A stretch of 64,000 nucleotides of DNA from HGM04593 sp045654645 (GCA_045654645.1 JAZONR010000023.1:5844-69843), one strand, 5' to 3'; shown: positions 1-8,914, counted from the first letter of the stretch. Translations and numbers: made by a program. Notes: generated by a model from the sequence alone, not told the origin.

Positions 1-416
1 AAACGGCCTATCTTATACTGCGAATTCTCCTTCAGTTTCTTTCCGCACACGCGACGCAATACCGTTTCAATGCGCGCCACAAGCACCTCCATTCCAAAAG
101 GCTTTGTTACATAATCATCGGCTCCCAACTTGAAACCTTTCAAAATATCATCATTCATATTCTTTGCTGTGAGGAAAATGATAGGCATCTCCGAATCCAC
201 GGCACGAATATCCTGCGCAAGTGTGAAACCATCCTTTATGGGCATCATCACATCAAGCACACAAATATCAAACTTACCCTTCACAAAAGCTTTGTATCCT
301 GCATCGCCATCGGGATAAAGTTCAACATAGAACCCTTTGGCCTGCAGATACTCGCGGGTGAGCATACTCAGATTCTCATCATCATCGCAAAGCAAAATCC
401 TCTGTTTCTCTTCCAT
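1..416 (-). CDS. rprY: RprY-like OmpR-family response regulator (3' part outside window)
   Basis: Cytoplasmic DNA-binding partner of the histidine kinase encoded just upstream (8-bp gap). The visible 138 codons are an almost complete receiver domain: acidic pocket CDDDE near residues 10-14, phospho-acceptor aspartate in VLDVMMP near residue 54, the conserved switch threonine in FLTAKN and lysine in VTKPFG. About 15 residues of the linker follow; the winged-helix output domain lies beyond position 1. The start ATG at 414-416 follows the kinase stop directly. The pair order and kinase length match RprX/RprY of Bacteroides fragilis, a regulator known for effects on tetQ and, in Porphyromonas, on Na+-NQR and stress genes. 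The assignment rests on domain layout and resemblance from memory, not on an alignment. Confidence 0.85.
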   Translation of the reverse strand, partial: MEEKQRILLCDDDENLSMLTREYLQAKGFYVELYPDGDAGYKAFVKGKFDICVLDVMMPIKDGFTLAQDIRAVDSEMPIIFLTAKNMNDDILKGFKLGADDYVTKPFGMEVLVARIETVLRRVCGKKLKENSQYKIGR

Positions 417-424
417 AATTCAAT

Positions 425-1969
425 TTATTTTAAAGGTAATACAATTACAAATGTTGTTCCAACACCACTCTCGCTTTCGGCACGTATAGAGCCACCGTGG
501 GCCTGCACAATCTGCTTCACATAGGCAAGACCAAGGCCAAGGCCCTTCACATTGTGAACATTTCCACCCTGCACCCTGAAGAAGCGGTCAAAAATCCTCT
601 TTAAATGTTCGCGTTTAACGCCTATACCATTATCCTTTATGGTGAGCACAAACTTGCCACCACTGCTACGAGTCGTTATTTCCAGAGCAAGCGGTGCATC
701 GGCACGTCTATACTTCACCGCATTATCCATCAGATTGAACACCACGTTTGTAAAATGCATCTCATCGACACACACAAACGAATCATCAGCCTCCAGTGAA
801 GTTGTTATAGTGCCGCCAATGTTGTTCACCTTAACCATAAAGGTATTCACAATACCCGATATCAACTCGTTTGCATCAAGTTCCTTCATCTTCAGTGCTG
901 CTGCATTCTTGCTGTCGAAGAGCGACATCTGCAACACCTTGTCTACCTGAAACTGCAGACGTTTGGTTTCACTGGCTATGACACCGGAAAGACGCTCCAT
1001 CATTTCAGGAGTCTTCACAATGCTGCTATCCTGTATCATCTGCGATGCAAGCGATATTGTGGAGATTGGCGTCTTGAATTCGTGGGTCATATTATTTATG
1101 AAATCATTTTTCATATCCGACATACGTTTGTGCCTAACCGCCATATAGAGCGTAAACACAAAAGTTACCAGCATAACAAACACAAATACCAACGAAGGTA
1201 GCATAAATTTAACCGAACCAAAAATAAATTTGTTCAACGCCTGTTGAGGAAAACACATCTCCAACATTGCAGAACGGCCGGGTGTCGCATTCTCGAACAG
1301 CGGCTGACTCAAAACCTTACCACAGGCAATAGCATCGGCACCGGGAGAAGCGTAAACAGTATCGCGACCATCGTAATCGAGAATTCTCAAAGTAAACGGC
1401 ATATCAACGCCATTATCGGAAAGCTCCGACTGCAACAACTTCTCAACAGCAGCAAAATCCCCAATCCTGCTCTCAAGCGGCTTACCACCGGCATTGTCAA
1501 GCATATAAAAGACCACCTCGTCGAGCACATCACGCTGATACTTGGCCCTCATCTTCAATACATCGTGCTGAAGGCGCTGCGCCTCCTCCACTGTCAGCAA
1601 CCTGCTCATATCCCTGAACAAGAGCTCCTCGTCCATTGCAAGAGAGGCAGGGATAGCCGCATTAACTGTGATTGTAGAAACCACGCCTCCTTTTCTTGTA
1701 GAGGTTGTGTAGCTGCGCACCACAGCAGGATTACCGGCCACAAAACTACCTTTCTTTATATAGTTGCTATTATCCTCAGTAAGATACCTGCGCACCTCCT
1801 CAAGCTCAAGCTTATGCGCAACCTGATTGAGGCTGCGGCGTGCGCCCTCATAGAAATACTCCTTGCGAATAGACACAAGAGTATCCACATAAGCCACCTG
1901 CAGACAGAGCAATGCAACGCAACACACCGTCATTATTATGGCCACTATACTGATTGTCATCTTTTTCAT
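425..1969 (-). CDS. rprX: RprX-like sensor histidine kinase
   Basis: Membrane sensor kinase of 514 aa. TM1 is at about residues 5-27, followed by a periplasmic sensor region of some 220 residues with no recognisable domain, and TM2 at about 253-279. The HisKA H-box NNMTHEFKTP carries phospho-acceptor His296. The HATPase_c domain follows with N-box FNLMDNAVKY, G1 KDNGIG and G2 GLGLGL. There is no HAMP domain. It is transcribed with the response regulator downstream. A box TATATTTG (1974-1981, minus) ends four bases before the ATG, so the message may be almost leaderless. Family and layout fit RprX of Bacteroides; the stimulus cannot be read from the sequence. Confidence 0.9.
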   Translation of the reverse strand: MKKMTISIVAIIMTVCCVALLCLQVAYVDTLVSIRKEYFYEGARRSLNQVAHKLELEEVRRYLTEDNSNYIKKGSFVAGNPAVVRSYTTSTRKGGVVSTITVNAAIPASLAMDEELLFRDMSRLLTVEEAQRLQHDVLKMRAKYQRDVLDEVVFYMLDNAGGKPLESRIGDFAAVEKLLQSELSDNGVDMPFTLRILDYDGRDTVYASPGADAIACGKVLSQPLFENATPGRSAMLEMCFPQQALNKFIFGSVKFMLPSLVFVFVMLVTFVFTLYMAVRHKRMSDMKNDFINNMTHEFKTPISTISLASQMIQDSSIVKTPEMMERLSGVIASETKRLQFQVDKVLQMSLFDSKNAAALKMKELDANELISGIVNTFMVKVNNIGGTITTSLEADDSFVCVDEMHFTNVVFNLMDNAVKYRRADAPLALEITTRSSGGKFVLTIKDNGIGVKREHLKRIFDRFFRVQGGNVHNVKGLGLGLAYVKQIVQAHGGSIRAESESGVGTTFVIVLPLK

Positions 1970-1973
1970 ATCG

Positions 1974-2004
1974 CAAATATAAACAGTACATTCCTATTTA
2001 TAAA
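1974..2004 (-). promoter_or_regulatory. Candidate promoter for rprXY
   Basis: On the minus strand TTTA (2004-2001), a 19-bp spacer and TATATTTG (1981-1974) match the Bacteroides -33/-7 pattern. The -7 box ends 4 bp before the annotated ATG, so either the transcript is leaderless or translation starts at the methionine three codons later. Confidence 0.5.
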
Positions 2005-2132
2005 CAAACAGAGAACAAGATTTAAATTCGTTTTTATTAATTAACATTAATCACATTTTTAATTAACAAATAAGCAAGTATGCATTGCCTATTAATTTCA
2101 TTTTCGCAAAATTCACCCCATTTTTAACAAAA

Positions 2133-2160
2133 AAGCAGAGCGGCAACAGCCGCCCTGCTT
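2133..2160 (-). terminator. Rho-independent terminator of fusA2
   Basis: 12-bp stem (2133-2144 with 2149-2160, one G-U pair on the minus strand), AACA/TGTT tetraloop, then a T-rich run on the minus strand. It lies 23 bp past the fusA2 stop. Confidence 0.8.
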
Positions 2161-2183
2161 CAACTATCATCACTAAAGATTGT

Positions 2184-4337
2184 TTACTCTTCCTCCTTTA
2201 CGGCAAGTTCCTCAACAAGCTTATTCTGCACATCGCCGGGAACAAGCTCATAGGTAGAAGGCGACATAATAAACGATGCACGTCCACCGGTGAGCGAGCT
2301 CAATGTTGTAGAGTATGAAGCCATCTCTTTCAAGGGCACCTTGGCCGAGAGTTTCTCATAGCCATTCTCGCTCTCCATACCCATAATCATACCGCGACGT
2401 CCCTGAATGTCGCTCATCACATCACCCATCTTATCCGAGGGGACAAAAACCTCAACATCATATACAGGCTCCAAAATCTTGGGACCCGCTTCGCGGAACG
2501 CTGCACTAAAGGCATTGCGGCCTGCAAGCATAAATGAGAGCTCGTTAGAATCAACCGGGTGCATCTTGCCATCATAAACAATAACACGCACATCACGAGC
2601 ATAAGAGCCGGTGAGCGGGCCACGCTCCATACGCTCCATAACACCCTTGAGAATTGCCGGCATAAAGCGGGCATCAATGCTACCACCGACAATACTGTTC
2701 ACAAACACAAGTTTACCACCCCACTCGAGTGTAACCTCTTCGGTAGCCTTGGCATTAATCTTTAGCTCCTGACCTCCGAAACGATAAACATCCTGTAATG
2801 GTTTACCCTCCTCATAAGGCTCCACAATCAAATGCACCTCGCCAAACTGTCCGGCACCACCCGACTGTTTCTTATGACGATAGTCGGCACGCGCAGCCTT
2901 GGTAATTGTCTCGCGGTAAGGAATCTTTGGCTCTTCATATTTAACCTGAATTTTCTCCACGTGCTCAAGGCGCCACTTCAACGTGCGAAGGTGGAACTCA
3001 CCCTGTCCATAAACGATTGTCTGACGCAACTCCTTGGACTGCTCGATGCGCCAAGTGGGATCCTCCTCGTGCATACGGTTAAGCACCTGCATCATCTTCT
3101 CAATCTCACTCTCATTCACGGGTTTAATGGCACGAGAATACTTTGAAGCGGGATATTTAACCAATGCAAACTTGTGGTTGCAATCCTTGGCATTGAGAGT
3201 GTTACCAATCTTGATATCCTTGAGCTTCACTGTGCAGCCAAGGTCGCCGGCCTTCAACTCATCAACAGCCACGCGGTTAGCACCGGCACTGCAGAAAATC
3301 TGAGCAATTCGCTCCTTTGAGCCACGGTCGGCATTCACAAGGTCATCGCCGGCCTTCAATGTACCGCTCATCACCTTGAAATAATTAACCTCACCGATAT
3401 GAGGCTCTACTGATGTCTTGTAGAAGAATACCGATGTGGGAGCATCGCTGTTATAGGGGACTGTTTCACCCTCTGCATCAACAGGCTGTGGCATATCATC
3501 AATTTCGGGGGCCACATTTGCAAGGAACTCCAACAAACGACTCACCGCAACATCGGTTGAAGCCGAGCAGCAGAGAACGGGATATACGCTATCTGTCTCA
3601 AGACCCAAACGTGCACCCTTGCGGATTTCATCCGTTGTCAATTCCTCACTCTCGAAGAACTTATCCATCAAGCCCTCCTCATTCTCGGCAGCCTTCTCAA
3701 CAAGTTCCATATGCAACGCCTTGGCCTTCTCTACCTCACTTGCAGGAATGTCCTCAACAATAGGAGCCTTGCCCTCGCCAACGAATGTAAGCTTCTTCAT
3801 CAACAGAACATCAATGATGGTGCTGAAACCGGGGCCCGCATTCAACGGATACTGCACGGGTACAACCTTTGAGCCATAGATTGACTGCAACTGCTCAATA
3901 ACAGAGTCATAGTCGCACTTCTCGTTATCAACCTGGTTCACAACGAACATCATAGGCTTCTTCATCTTCTTCACATAGCGGTAGCAGTTCTGTGTACCCA
4001 CCTCAACGCCATACTGGCCGTTGATTACCATCATCGCCAGGTCGGCAACAGTCATTGCGCTCACCATACTGCCGACAAAATCATCCGAGCCCGGACAGTC
4101 GATAAGATTCAACTTCTTGCCGGCCTGCTCAATCTGGAATACAGTTGAAAACACCGAATAGCCATACTCCTGCTCTACAGGGAAGTAGTCGCTAACAGTG
4201 CTCTTTGCCTCAATTGTACCTCTACGTTTGATAATTCCACCCTCATAGAGCATAGCCTCTGTGAGAGTGGTTTTTCCAGAGCCGGAACATCCTACGATTG
4301 CAATGTTCTTGATTTCGTTAGTTTGATAAGTTTTCAT
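2184..4337 (-). CDS. fusA2: EF-G2, elongation factor G paralogue with degenerate GTPase motifs
   Basis: 717-aa translational GTPase-fold protein with the full EF-G domain set. The N-terminal signature (MKTYQTNEIKNIA) and the overall sequence match, from memory, EF-G2 of Bacteroides thetaiotaomicron, which supports translation without GTP hydrolysis during carbon limitation. Visible departures from canonical EF-G: P-loop GCSGSGKTT (residues 16-24) instead of AHIDAGKTT; switch II reads DCPGSDDF (80-87), so the catalytic histidine of DTPGH is Ser84; the guanine-specificity motif NKxD is NQVD (134-137). The C-terminal EF-G IV and V domains are present. It is monocistronic between its own terminator and a 240-bp upstream region. 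The canonical fusA is not in this window. Confidence 0.9.
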   Translation of the reverse strand: MKTYQTNEIKNIAIVGCSGSGKTTLTEAMLYEGGIIKRRGTIEAKSTVSDYFPVEQEYGYSVFSTVFQIEQAGKKLNLIDCPGSDDFVGSMVSAMTVADLAMMVINGQYGVEVGTQNCYRYVKKMKKPMMFVVNQVDNEKCDYDSVIEQLQSIYGSKVVPVQYPLNAGPGFSTIIDVLLMKKLTFVGEGKAPIVEDIPASEVEKAKALHMELVEKAAENEEGLMDKFFESEELTTDEIRKGARLGLETDSVYPVLCCSASTDVAVSRLLEFLANVAPEIDDMPQPVDAEGETVPYNSDAPTSVFFYKTSVEPHIGEVNYFKVMSGTLKAGDDLVNADRGSKERIAQIFCSAGANRVAVDELKAGDLGCTVKLKDIKIGNTLNAKDCNHKFALVKYPASKYSRAIKPVNESEIEKMMQVLNRMHEEDPTWRIEQSKELRQTIVYGQGEFHLRTLKWRLEHVEKIQVKYEEPKIPYRETITKAARADYRHKKQSGGAGQFGEVHLIVEPYEEGKPLQDVYRFGGQELKINAKATEEVTLEWGGKLVFVNSIVGGSIDARFMPAILKGVMERMERGPLTGSYARDVRVIVYDGKMHPVDSNELSFMLAGRNAFSAAFREAGPKILEPVYDVEVFVPSDKMGDVMSDIQGRRGMIMGMESENGYEKLSAKVPLKEMASYSTTLSSLTGGRASFIMSPSTYELVPGDVQNKLVEELAVKEEE

Positions 4338-4577
4338 ACTATTTTTGTTTTAATTAGGAAAAAGGAGAAGCAACAAAACAAATAATCATCATCATTAACG
4401 ACAGTCTTTACCTGCATCATCCACGAACTCCCGTTTCCAAGGTTAGTTAGTTTGTTTTTAAGTTTTATGTTGGCAATGTAGGAATTTTCCCAAACAAAAG
4501 CAAATAGAATGATAATGTTTTTTCAAAAAGAGAGAAAAAAAGTAACTTCGCAGCACATTTTTAACACAAAGCGACAA
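4338..4577. other. Divergent intergenic region between fusA2 and hemW
   Basis: 240 bp without a supported gene, holding the 5' region of fusA2 (minus) and the hemW promoter (plus). TAACTTCG at 4543-4550 is a TAnnTTCG-type -7 box for hemW, with a T-rich -33 region 19 bp before it. I could not find a convincing -33/-7 pair for fusA2, whose leader may be long. Confidence 0.4.
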
Positions 4578-5705
4578 ATGGCCGGTATTTATATACACAT
4601 TCCCTTCTGCAAACAACGATGCAACTACTGCGCATTCTACTCCTCTACCTTATATAATATAAGAGAGGAATACACCAACGCCCTGTGTCGCGAAATTTCA
4701 ATGCGCAAAGATTATGTAAGGGGAGAGACAATTGAAACAATTTACCTGGGAGGAGGAACACCATCCACTTTGGAAATATCACAGTTGCAACAGATATGCG
4801 ACACCATATACGCAAACCACACTGTCAGCAATAATGCCGAGGTTACAATAGAATGTAACCCCGACGACCTCACACCCCAATTCCTTGCCAAGCTTAAGGA
4901 ATTACCTTTCAACCGCATAAGTATGGGCATACAGAGTTTCGACGACGCGCAACTAAAGCGCCTTGGCCGCCGTCATAATGCCCGAAAGGCACAACAAGCC
5001 ATAATTAATGCCCGTACTGCCGGCTATAACAACATAAGCATAGACCTGATGTTTGCGCTCCCCGGCTCAACAAAGGAGAGCTGGAGACACGACCTTGAGT
5101 GCGCCATTGCGCTGAAACCCAACCACCTATCGGCCTATAACCTGATGTATGAAGAGGGCACCCCGCTGCACCGTGCCCTTGAGCGTGGCGACTTCGCCGA
5201 ACTGAGCGAGGAAGAAAACGTGGAACAATTCGAGATGCTAATTACAAAACTGAAAAAAGCCGGCTACCACCACTATGAGATTTCCAACTTTGCGCAGCCG
5301 GGATGCGAGAGCCGCCACAACAGCAGCTACTGGAACGACACTCCCTACATTGGCTGTGGAGCAGCAGCCCACTCCTACAACGGAACATCGCGCGAGTGGA
5401 ACATCGCCGATATAAAGGGATACATCAAAGGCATTGAAAGCGGAGAACGCAACTATGAGATAGAACACCTGAACGAAGAAGAGCGCTACAACGATGCCGT
5501 ACTCACCCGCCTGCGCACTGCAAAAGGAATTCCACTCGAGTGGATGAAAGAAAAATTCAACGCAAAGCTAAACAACCATATGCTGCGGATTGCCAAAAAA
5601 GAGATTGCCCTCGGCAACCTTAAAGAAGAAAAAGGACACCTATCACTCACCGAGAAGGGGATATTCATAAGCGATGCGGTGATAAGGGAGTTGATTTATA
5701 TATAA
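4578..5705 (+). CDS. hemW: HemW-like radical SAM protein (putative heme chaperone)
   Basis: 375-aa radical SAM enzyme of the HemN/HemW family. The start at 4578 gives MAGIYIHIPF directly before the cluster motif C11xxxC15xxC18 (CKQRCNYC); an earlier in-frame ATG at 4509 would add 23 unconserved residues. The glycine-rich SAM segment LGGGTPSTL and the C-terminal HemN_C region are present. The length and the lack of the longer HemN N-terminus favour HemW, a heme-binding chaperone, over true coproporphyrinogen III dehydrogenase. It stands alone, ending at a two-way terminator. Old annotations often call this family oxygen-independent coproporphyrinogen III oxidase. Confidence 0.88.
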   Translation: MAGIYIHIPFCKQRCNYCAFYSSTLYNIREEYTNALCREISMRKDYVRGETIETIYLGGGTPSTLEISQLQQICDTIYANHTVSNNAEVTIECNPDDLTPQFLAKLKELPFNRISMGIQSFDDAQLKRLGRRHNARKAQQAIINARTAGYNNISIDLMFALPGSTKESWRHDLECAIALKPNHLSAYNLMYEEGTPLHRALERGDFAELSEEENVEQFEMLITKLKKAGYHHYEISNFAQPGCESRHNSSYWNDTPYIGCGAAAHSYNGTSREWNIADIKGYIKGIESGERNYEIEHLNEEERYNDAVLTRLRTAKGIPLEWMKEKFNAKLNNHMLRIAKKEIALGNLKEEKGHLSLTEKGIFISDAVIRELIYI

Positions 5706-5713
5706 ATATCCCT

Positions 5714-5753
5714 AACATTAACCGCCGCAGGCGTGCCTGCGGCGGTTAATGTT
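5714..5753. terminator. Two-way terminator palindrome between hemW and the HTH gene
   Basis: Perfect 19-bp inverted repeat (5714-5732 and 5735-5753) with only 2 bases between the arms. It fills the gap between two converging genes and overlaps neither stop. Confidence 0.85.
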
Positions 5754-5754
5754 A

Positions 5755-6045
5755 TCAGATTCTATCTCCCAAATAGCTCTTTAAGGCCATCACATACTCC
5801 TCAAAGGCCAAGATTCCTTCGGGTGTTATTGAGCAAGTCGTACGGGGCATTTTTCCTTTAAATCCCTTTTCCACCGTTATATACCCGGCTTTTTGCAATT
5901 TATCCAGCTGTACGCTCAAGTTGCCGGCAGTTGCATTTGTCCGCTCCTTAATGTACACAAAGTCGGCACTCTCTACAGTTATCAACAAAGAGACAACTGC
6001 AAGACGAAGTTCGGAATGCAACAACGGATTAAGTTCTTTAAACAT
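5755..6045 (-). CDS. Winged-helix transcriptional regulator
   Basis: 96-aa DNA-binding protein of the winged helix HTH_27/MarR-like type. It starts MFKELNPLLHSELRLAVVS, has the recognition helix near TAGNLSVQLDKLQKAGYI and the wing with VEKGFKGKMPRTTCSIT. Family members of this size are dimeric repressors of small membrane-protein operons. The ATG at 6045 lies 8 bp inside the end of the upstream membrane protein gene, so the two are translationally coupled; the longer frame to 6081 would run further into that gene. I infer that it regulates its own operon. The ligand is unknown. Confidence 0.8.
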   Translation of the reverse strand: MFKELNPLLHSELRLAVVSLLITVESADFVYIKERTNATAGNLSVQLDKLQKAGYITVEKGFKGKMPRTTCSITPEGILAFEEYVMALKSYLGDRI

Positions 6046-6658
6046 TTTTCTTACGGTTAAGGATATGACCCGGAACAACAAGCAACATAAATATTATTAC
6101 TGCAAAGATAATACATTCTATCAAATAAAGCCCACCATAACCAACATCTTGAATTGTATGGGAACGTACATAAACAAACTCGGCAACAGTGAATGACACA
6201 GGCGAGATTATCGCAACTATCCCAATCCTTTTTACAACGTTGTCCTTAATGACAACGGCAGTCACGTATGTACCCACTCCCATAAGCACAACAACTGTGG
6301 AAAAGACACCGATACCAAAGCCATAATAAAAAGGAATAAACACCGAAGCAATGCCAATGCCTGTCCACACAGCACCCACACAGCGGTCTATATAGTTTAC
6401 TGCACCACTCTCCTGCCTGTTGAGAGAAAGCATAAGCGGCCATCCTATCAAAGGTATCGCAAACCACAACCACAGGTATGGCATAAAGTCATCAACACAA
6501 GCCACAATCAAAGCCTGTATTATTGAAACGAACACAGTTGTATAGCCCCAGACAAGAAAAGGTGTTCCAAAATTCCTTCCCATTCGCGCGCGTGAATCAT
6601 TTATCATTGAGGTGATAAGTTCGAGACTCTCGGCCTCATTCATTTTTCTTTCTTCCAT
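6038..6658 (-). CDS. Multi-pass membrane protein paired with HTH regulator
   Basis: 206-aa protein with a short cytoplasmic N-terminus (MEERKMNEAESLELITSMIND) and about six hydrophobic segments from residue 30 to the end, closing with a basic KKNV tail. No catalytic motif is visible. Bacteroidota commonly encode such a protein next to a small winged-helix regulator, as here. A second start, MNEAES at 6643, is equally good because both follow A-rich DNA. The gene has one of the best promoters in the window (6707-6738). Function unknown; possibly a sensor or modulator for the regulator downstream. Confidence 0.75.
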   Translation of the reverse strand: MEERKMNEAESLELITSMINDSRARMGRNFGTPFLVWGYTTVFVSIIQALIVACVDDFMPYLWLWFAIPLIGWPLMLSLNRQESGAVNYIDRCVGAVWTGIGIASVFIPFYYGFGIGVFSTVVVLMGVGTYVTAVVIKDNVVKRIGIVAIISPVSFTVAEFVYVRSHTIQDVGYGGLYLIECIIFAVIIFMLLVVPGHILNRKKNV

Positions 6659-6706
6659 AATAATAATTTTATTTGTAAAACATCAAGTAGAAATGGATAT
6701 CCGCCA

Positions 6707-6738
6707 CAAAAATAAAGTAGTTTATTTTATAAACCAAA
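6707..6738 (-). promoter_or_regulatory. Promoter of the membrane protein / HTH operon
   Basis: Minus strand TTTG (6738-6735), 20-bp spacer, TATTTTTG (6714-6707): an exact match to the Bacteroides -33/-7 consensus, about 40 bp before the start codon. Confidence 0.7.
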
Positions 6739-6783
6739 TGTTTTTTATTATATTTTTGGAGAATGGAAAAACAACACAAAAAA

Positions 6784-6811
6784 ATCGGAGTGCCCAAACG
6801 GACACTCCGAT
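6784..6811 (-). terminator. Rho-independent terminator of glmM
   Basis: 9-bp stem (6784-6792 with 6803-6811) and 10-nt loop, followed on the minus strand by seven T (6784-6778). It sits 21 bp past the glmM stop. Confidence 0.85.
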
Positions 6812-6831
6812 AATATAATTTATAATTTCAA

Positions 6832-8220
6832 TTACATCAAGCTGTTTGCAAGTGCAAGAATTTCCTCACCAATTGCATCGGCTGCCTCCTGGGTGGGACC
6901 TTCGGAATAGATGCGGATGATTGGCTCGGTGTTGCTCTTGCGCAAGTGCACCCAAGTCTCGGGAAAGTCGAGTTTCACACCATCAACAGTGTTTATCTCG
7001 GCCTTACCTGCGTATGTAGACTTAATCTTCTCAAGAATAACATCAACATCGCATCCGGGCTTCAAGTCAATGCGGTTCTTGCCCATAAAGTAGGCAGGGT
7101 ATGTTGCACGAAGCTCGCTCACTGTCTTCTTCTCGTGAGCAAGGTGGCTAAGGAACAGACAGATACCCACCAATGCGTCGCGACCTGCGTGGCAAGCGGG
7201 ATAGATGACACCACCATTACCCTCGCCACCGATAACGGCATTTGTCTCGCGCATCTTGGTAACCACATTCACCTCACCAACAGCCGATGCTGTGTAGGTA
7301 CAACCGTGAGCGTTGGTTACATCGCGCAAAGCACGTGTTGAGCTGAGGTTGGAAACGGTATTTCCGGGAGTGTGCTTGAGCACATAATCGGCAACTGTTA
7401 CAAGTGTATACTCCTCGCCATACATCTCGCCATTCTCGCAGATGATTGCAAGACGGTCTACGTCGGGGTCCACAACAAAGGCAACATCATTGCCACCCTT
7501 TGCCATAAGCCCCATAATGTCGCCAAGATTCTTTGCAAGAGGCTCGGGGTTGTGCTGGAAATCGCCGGTGGGCTCGCAGTAGAGCTTGTCTACCTTAGTA
7601 ACACCCAGTTTCTCGAACAGTTTGGGAAGAATTACGCCACCCACTGAGTTCACACAATCAATTGCTACCTTAAAACCGGCAGCCTTGATAGCCTCAACAT
7701 CAACAAGAGGCAAGGCAAGCACTGCTTCAATATGCTTATCATCGTATGTATCATCAAGACGATATTTGCCAAGAGTCTCAACGTCGGCATAATCAAACTC
7801 TTCGGCAGCAGCAATGCGCAGAACCTCCTGTCCCTCGGCAGCATTCAAGAACTCGCCCTTCTCGTTGAGAAGTTTCAAAGCATTCCACTGACGGGGGTTG
7901 TGGCTTGCAGTGAGAATTATACCTCCACAGGCATCCTCCATTGTAACAGCAACCTCGGTTGTGGGGGTAGAAGCAAGACCTATGTCCACAACATCGAAGC
8001 CCATACCCATAAGAGTTCCGCAAACAATTTTATTTACCATTTCGCCCGACAGACGCGCATCACGTCCAACAACGATTTTGTTGCTTGTCTTTGTTGTTGT
8101 CTTGCGAATGAGAGCCGCATAGGCCGAAGTGAGCTTGACAACATCGAGTGGAGTGAGACCTTCATCGGCCCTACCGCCGATAGTACCTCTAATACCTGAA
8201 ATTGATTTAATGAGTGTCAT
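6832..8220 (-). CDS. glmM: Phosphoglucosamine mutase (phosphohexomutase family)
   Basis: 462-aa alpha-D-phosphohexomutase acting in the cytoplasm, probably converting glucosamine-6-phosphate to glucosamine-1-phosphate for UDP-GlcNAc, peptidoglycan and LPS. All four active-site elements are visible: phosphoserine loop TASHNP with Ser106, metal loop DPDVDRLAI, sugar loop GEGNGGVIYP and C-terminal phosphate-binding RKSNTEPIIRIYSEG. Phosphomannomutase activity is an alternative within this family; a GEGNGG sugar loop does not decide it. It is the last gene of the run, 19 bp after the DUF4827 gene, before its own terminator. Confidence 0.87.
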   Translation of the reverse strand: MTLIKSISGIRGTIGGRADEGLTPLDVVKLTSAYAALIRKTTTKTSNKIVVGRDARLSGEMVNKIVCGTLMGMGFDVVDIGLASTPTTEVAVTMEDACGGIILTASHNPRQWNALKLLNEKGEFLNAAEGQEVLRIAAAEEFDYADVETLGKYRLDDTYDDKHIEAVLALPLVDVEAIKAAGFKVAIDCVNSVGGVILPKLFEKLGVTKVDKLYCEPTGDFQHNPEPLAKNLGDIMGLMAKGGNDVAFVVDPDVDRLAIICENGEMYGEEYTLVTVADYVLKHTPGNTVSNLSSTRALRDVTNAHGCTYTASAVGEVNVVTKMRETNAVIGGEGNGGVIYPACHAGRDALVGICLFLSHLAHEKKTVSELRATYPAYFMGKNRIDLKPGCDVDVILEKIKSTYAGKAEINTVDGVKLDFPETWVHLRKSNTEPIIRIYSEGPTQEAADAIGEEILALANSLM

Positions 8221-8239
8221 ATTTATAAAAAATAAGTTG

Positions 8240-8914
8240 TTATTCCTGCTTCATTATTGCCACACTGGGCTGATATGTTATCTGATAACGACAAGGATAG
8301 ACATACATTGTGGCATTTGAAGTGCCCTTGGTGTGAGGAACAATCAAGTTCACCTTGGCCAAATTACTTTGCGAGCGTGTAAAGCTGAGGAAGCGCAATG
8401 GCACAAGCCAACCGGCAGGCACAGCTGCTCCGTACATCTCTTTCATCATTCCCGAAGTGAATGTTGCCGAATAGGAGCCACTCTTGTTTGTTACACGCAT
8501 CTCATCAGGGTCGGGATAGAAAGTGTTGCCCGATATTGTATCACCATCCTGTATATTGTACTCAAAATAACGCACAAGCATATCACAGTTACTATCTTCG
8601 GCAATGCGATGGGCGCCCGGGACATCTTTGGGGTTTCTCACAATCTGCATATACACCTCATCTACCTCAACATATTCGTTCCTGGCCACATCGGTAACCG
8701 AGTCATTGGCAATAAATTTATCATAAGAGATAATCCTTATTCCCTCGGACTTCAAATAATTCTTCACAGCCTCGCGCTCCTTCTCCTTCATCTCGGAATA
8801 GGTTACAGCATCATCACACGATGCAAGCAGCGCAAAAAGCGCAACCAGCAACACAAGCGGGGTCTGTTTCAATATGTTGATTTTCACGTTACCTGCAATC
8901 TTTTTTCTATTCAT
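8240..8914 (-). CDS. DUF4827 lipoprotein
   Basis: 224-aa secreted lipoprotein. The start at 8914 (MNRKKIAGNVKINILKQT) leads into a hydrophobic stretch and lipobox LLASC, so the mature protein begins with a lipidated cysteine. The rest resembles DUF4827, a Bacteroidota family with a fold related to FKBP-type prolyl isomerases; I see no way to confirm catalytic residues. An upstream in-frame start at 8980 would place 22 residues before the signal and is rejected. It has its own promoter (8936-8967) and probably carries glmM on the same message. Confidence 0.75.
   Translation of the reverse strand: MNRKKIAGNVKINILKQTPLVLLVALFALLASCDDAVTYSEMKEKEREAVKNYLKSEGIRIISYDKFIANDSVTDVARNEYVEVDEVYMQIVRNPKDVPGAHRIAEDSNCDMLVRYFEYNIQDGDTISGNTFYPDPDEMRVTNKSGSYSATFTSGMMKEMYGAAVPAGWLVPLRFLSFTRSQSNLAKVNLIVPHTKGTSNATMYVYPCRYQITYQPSVAIMKQE

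Noticed and set aside
1244..2044. 266-codon open frame antisense to rprX
   Set aside because: Shadow of the histidine kinase, whose motifs are complete on the minus strand.
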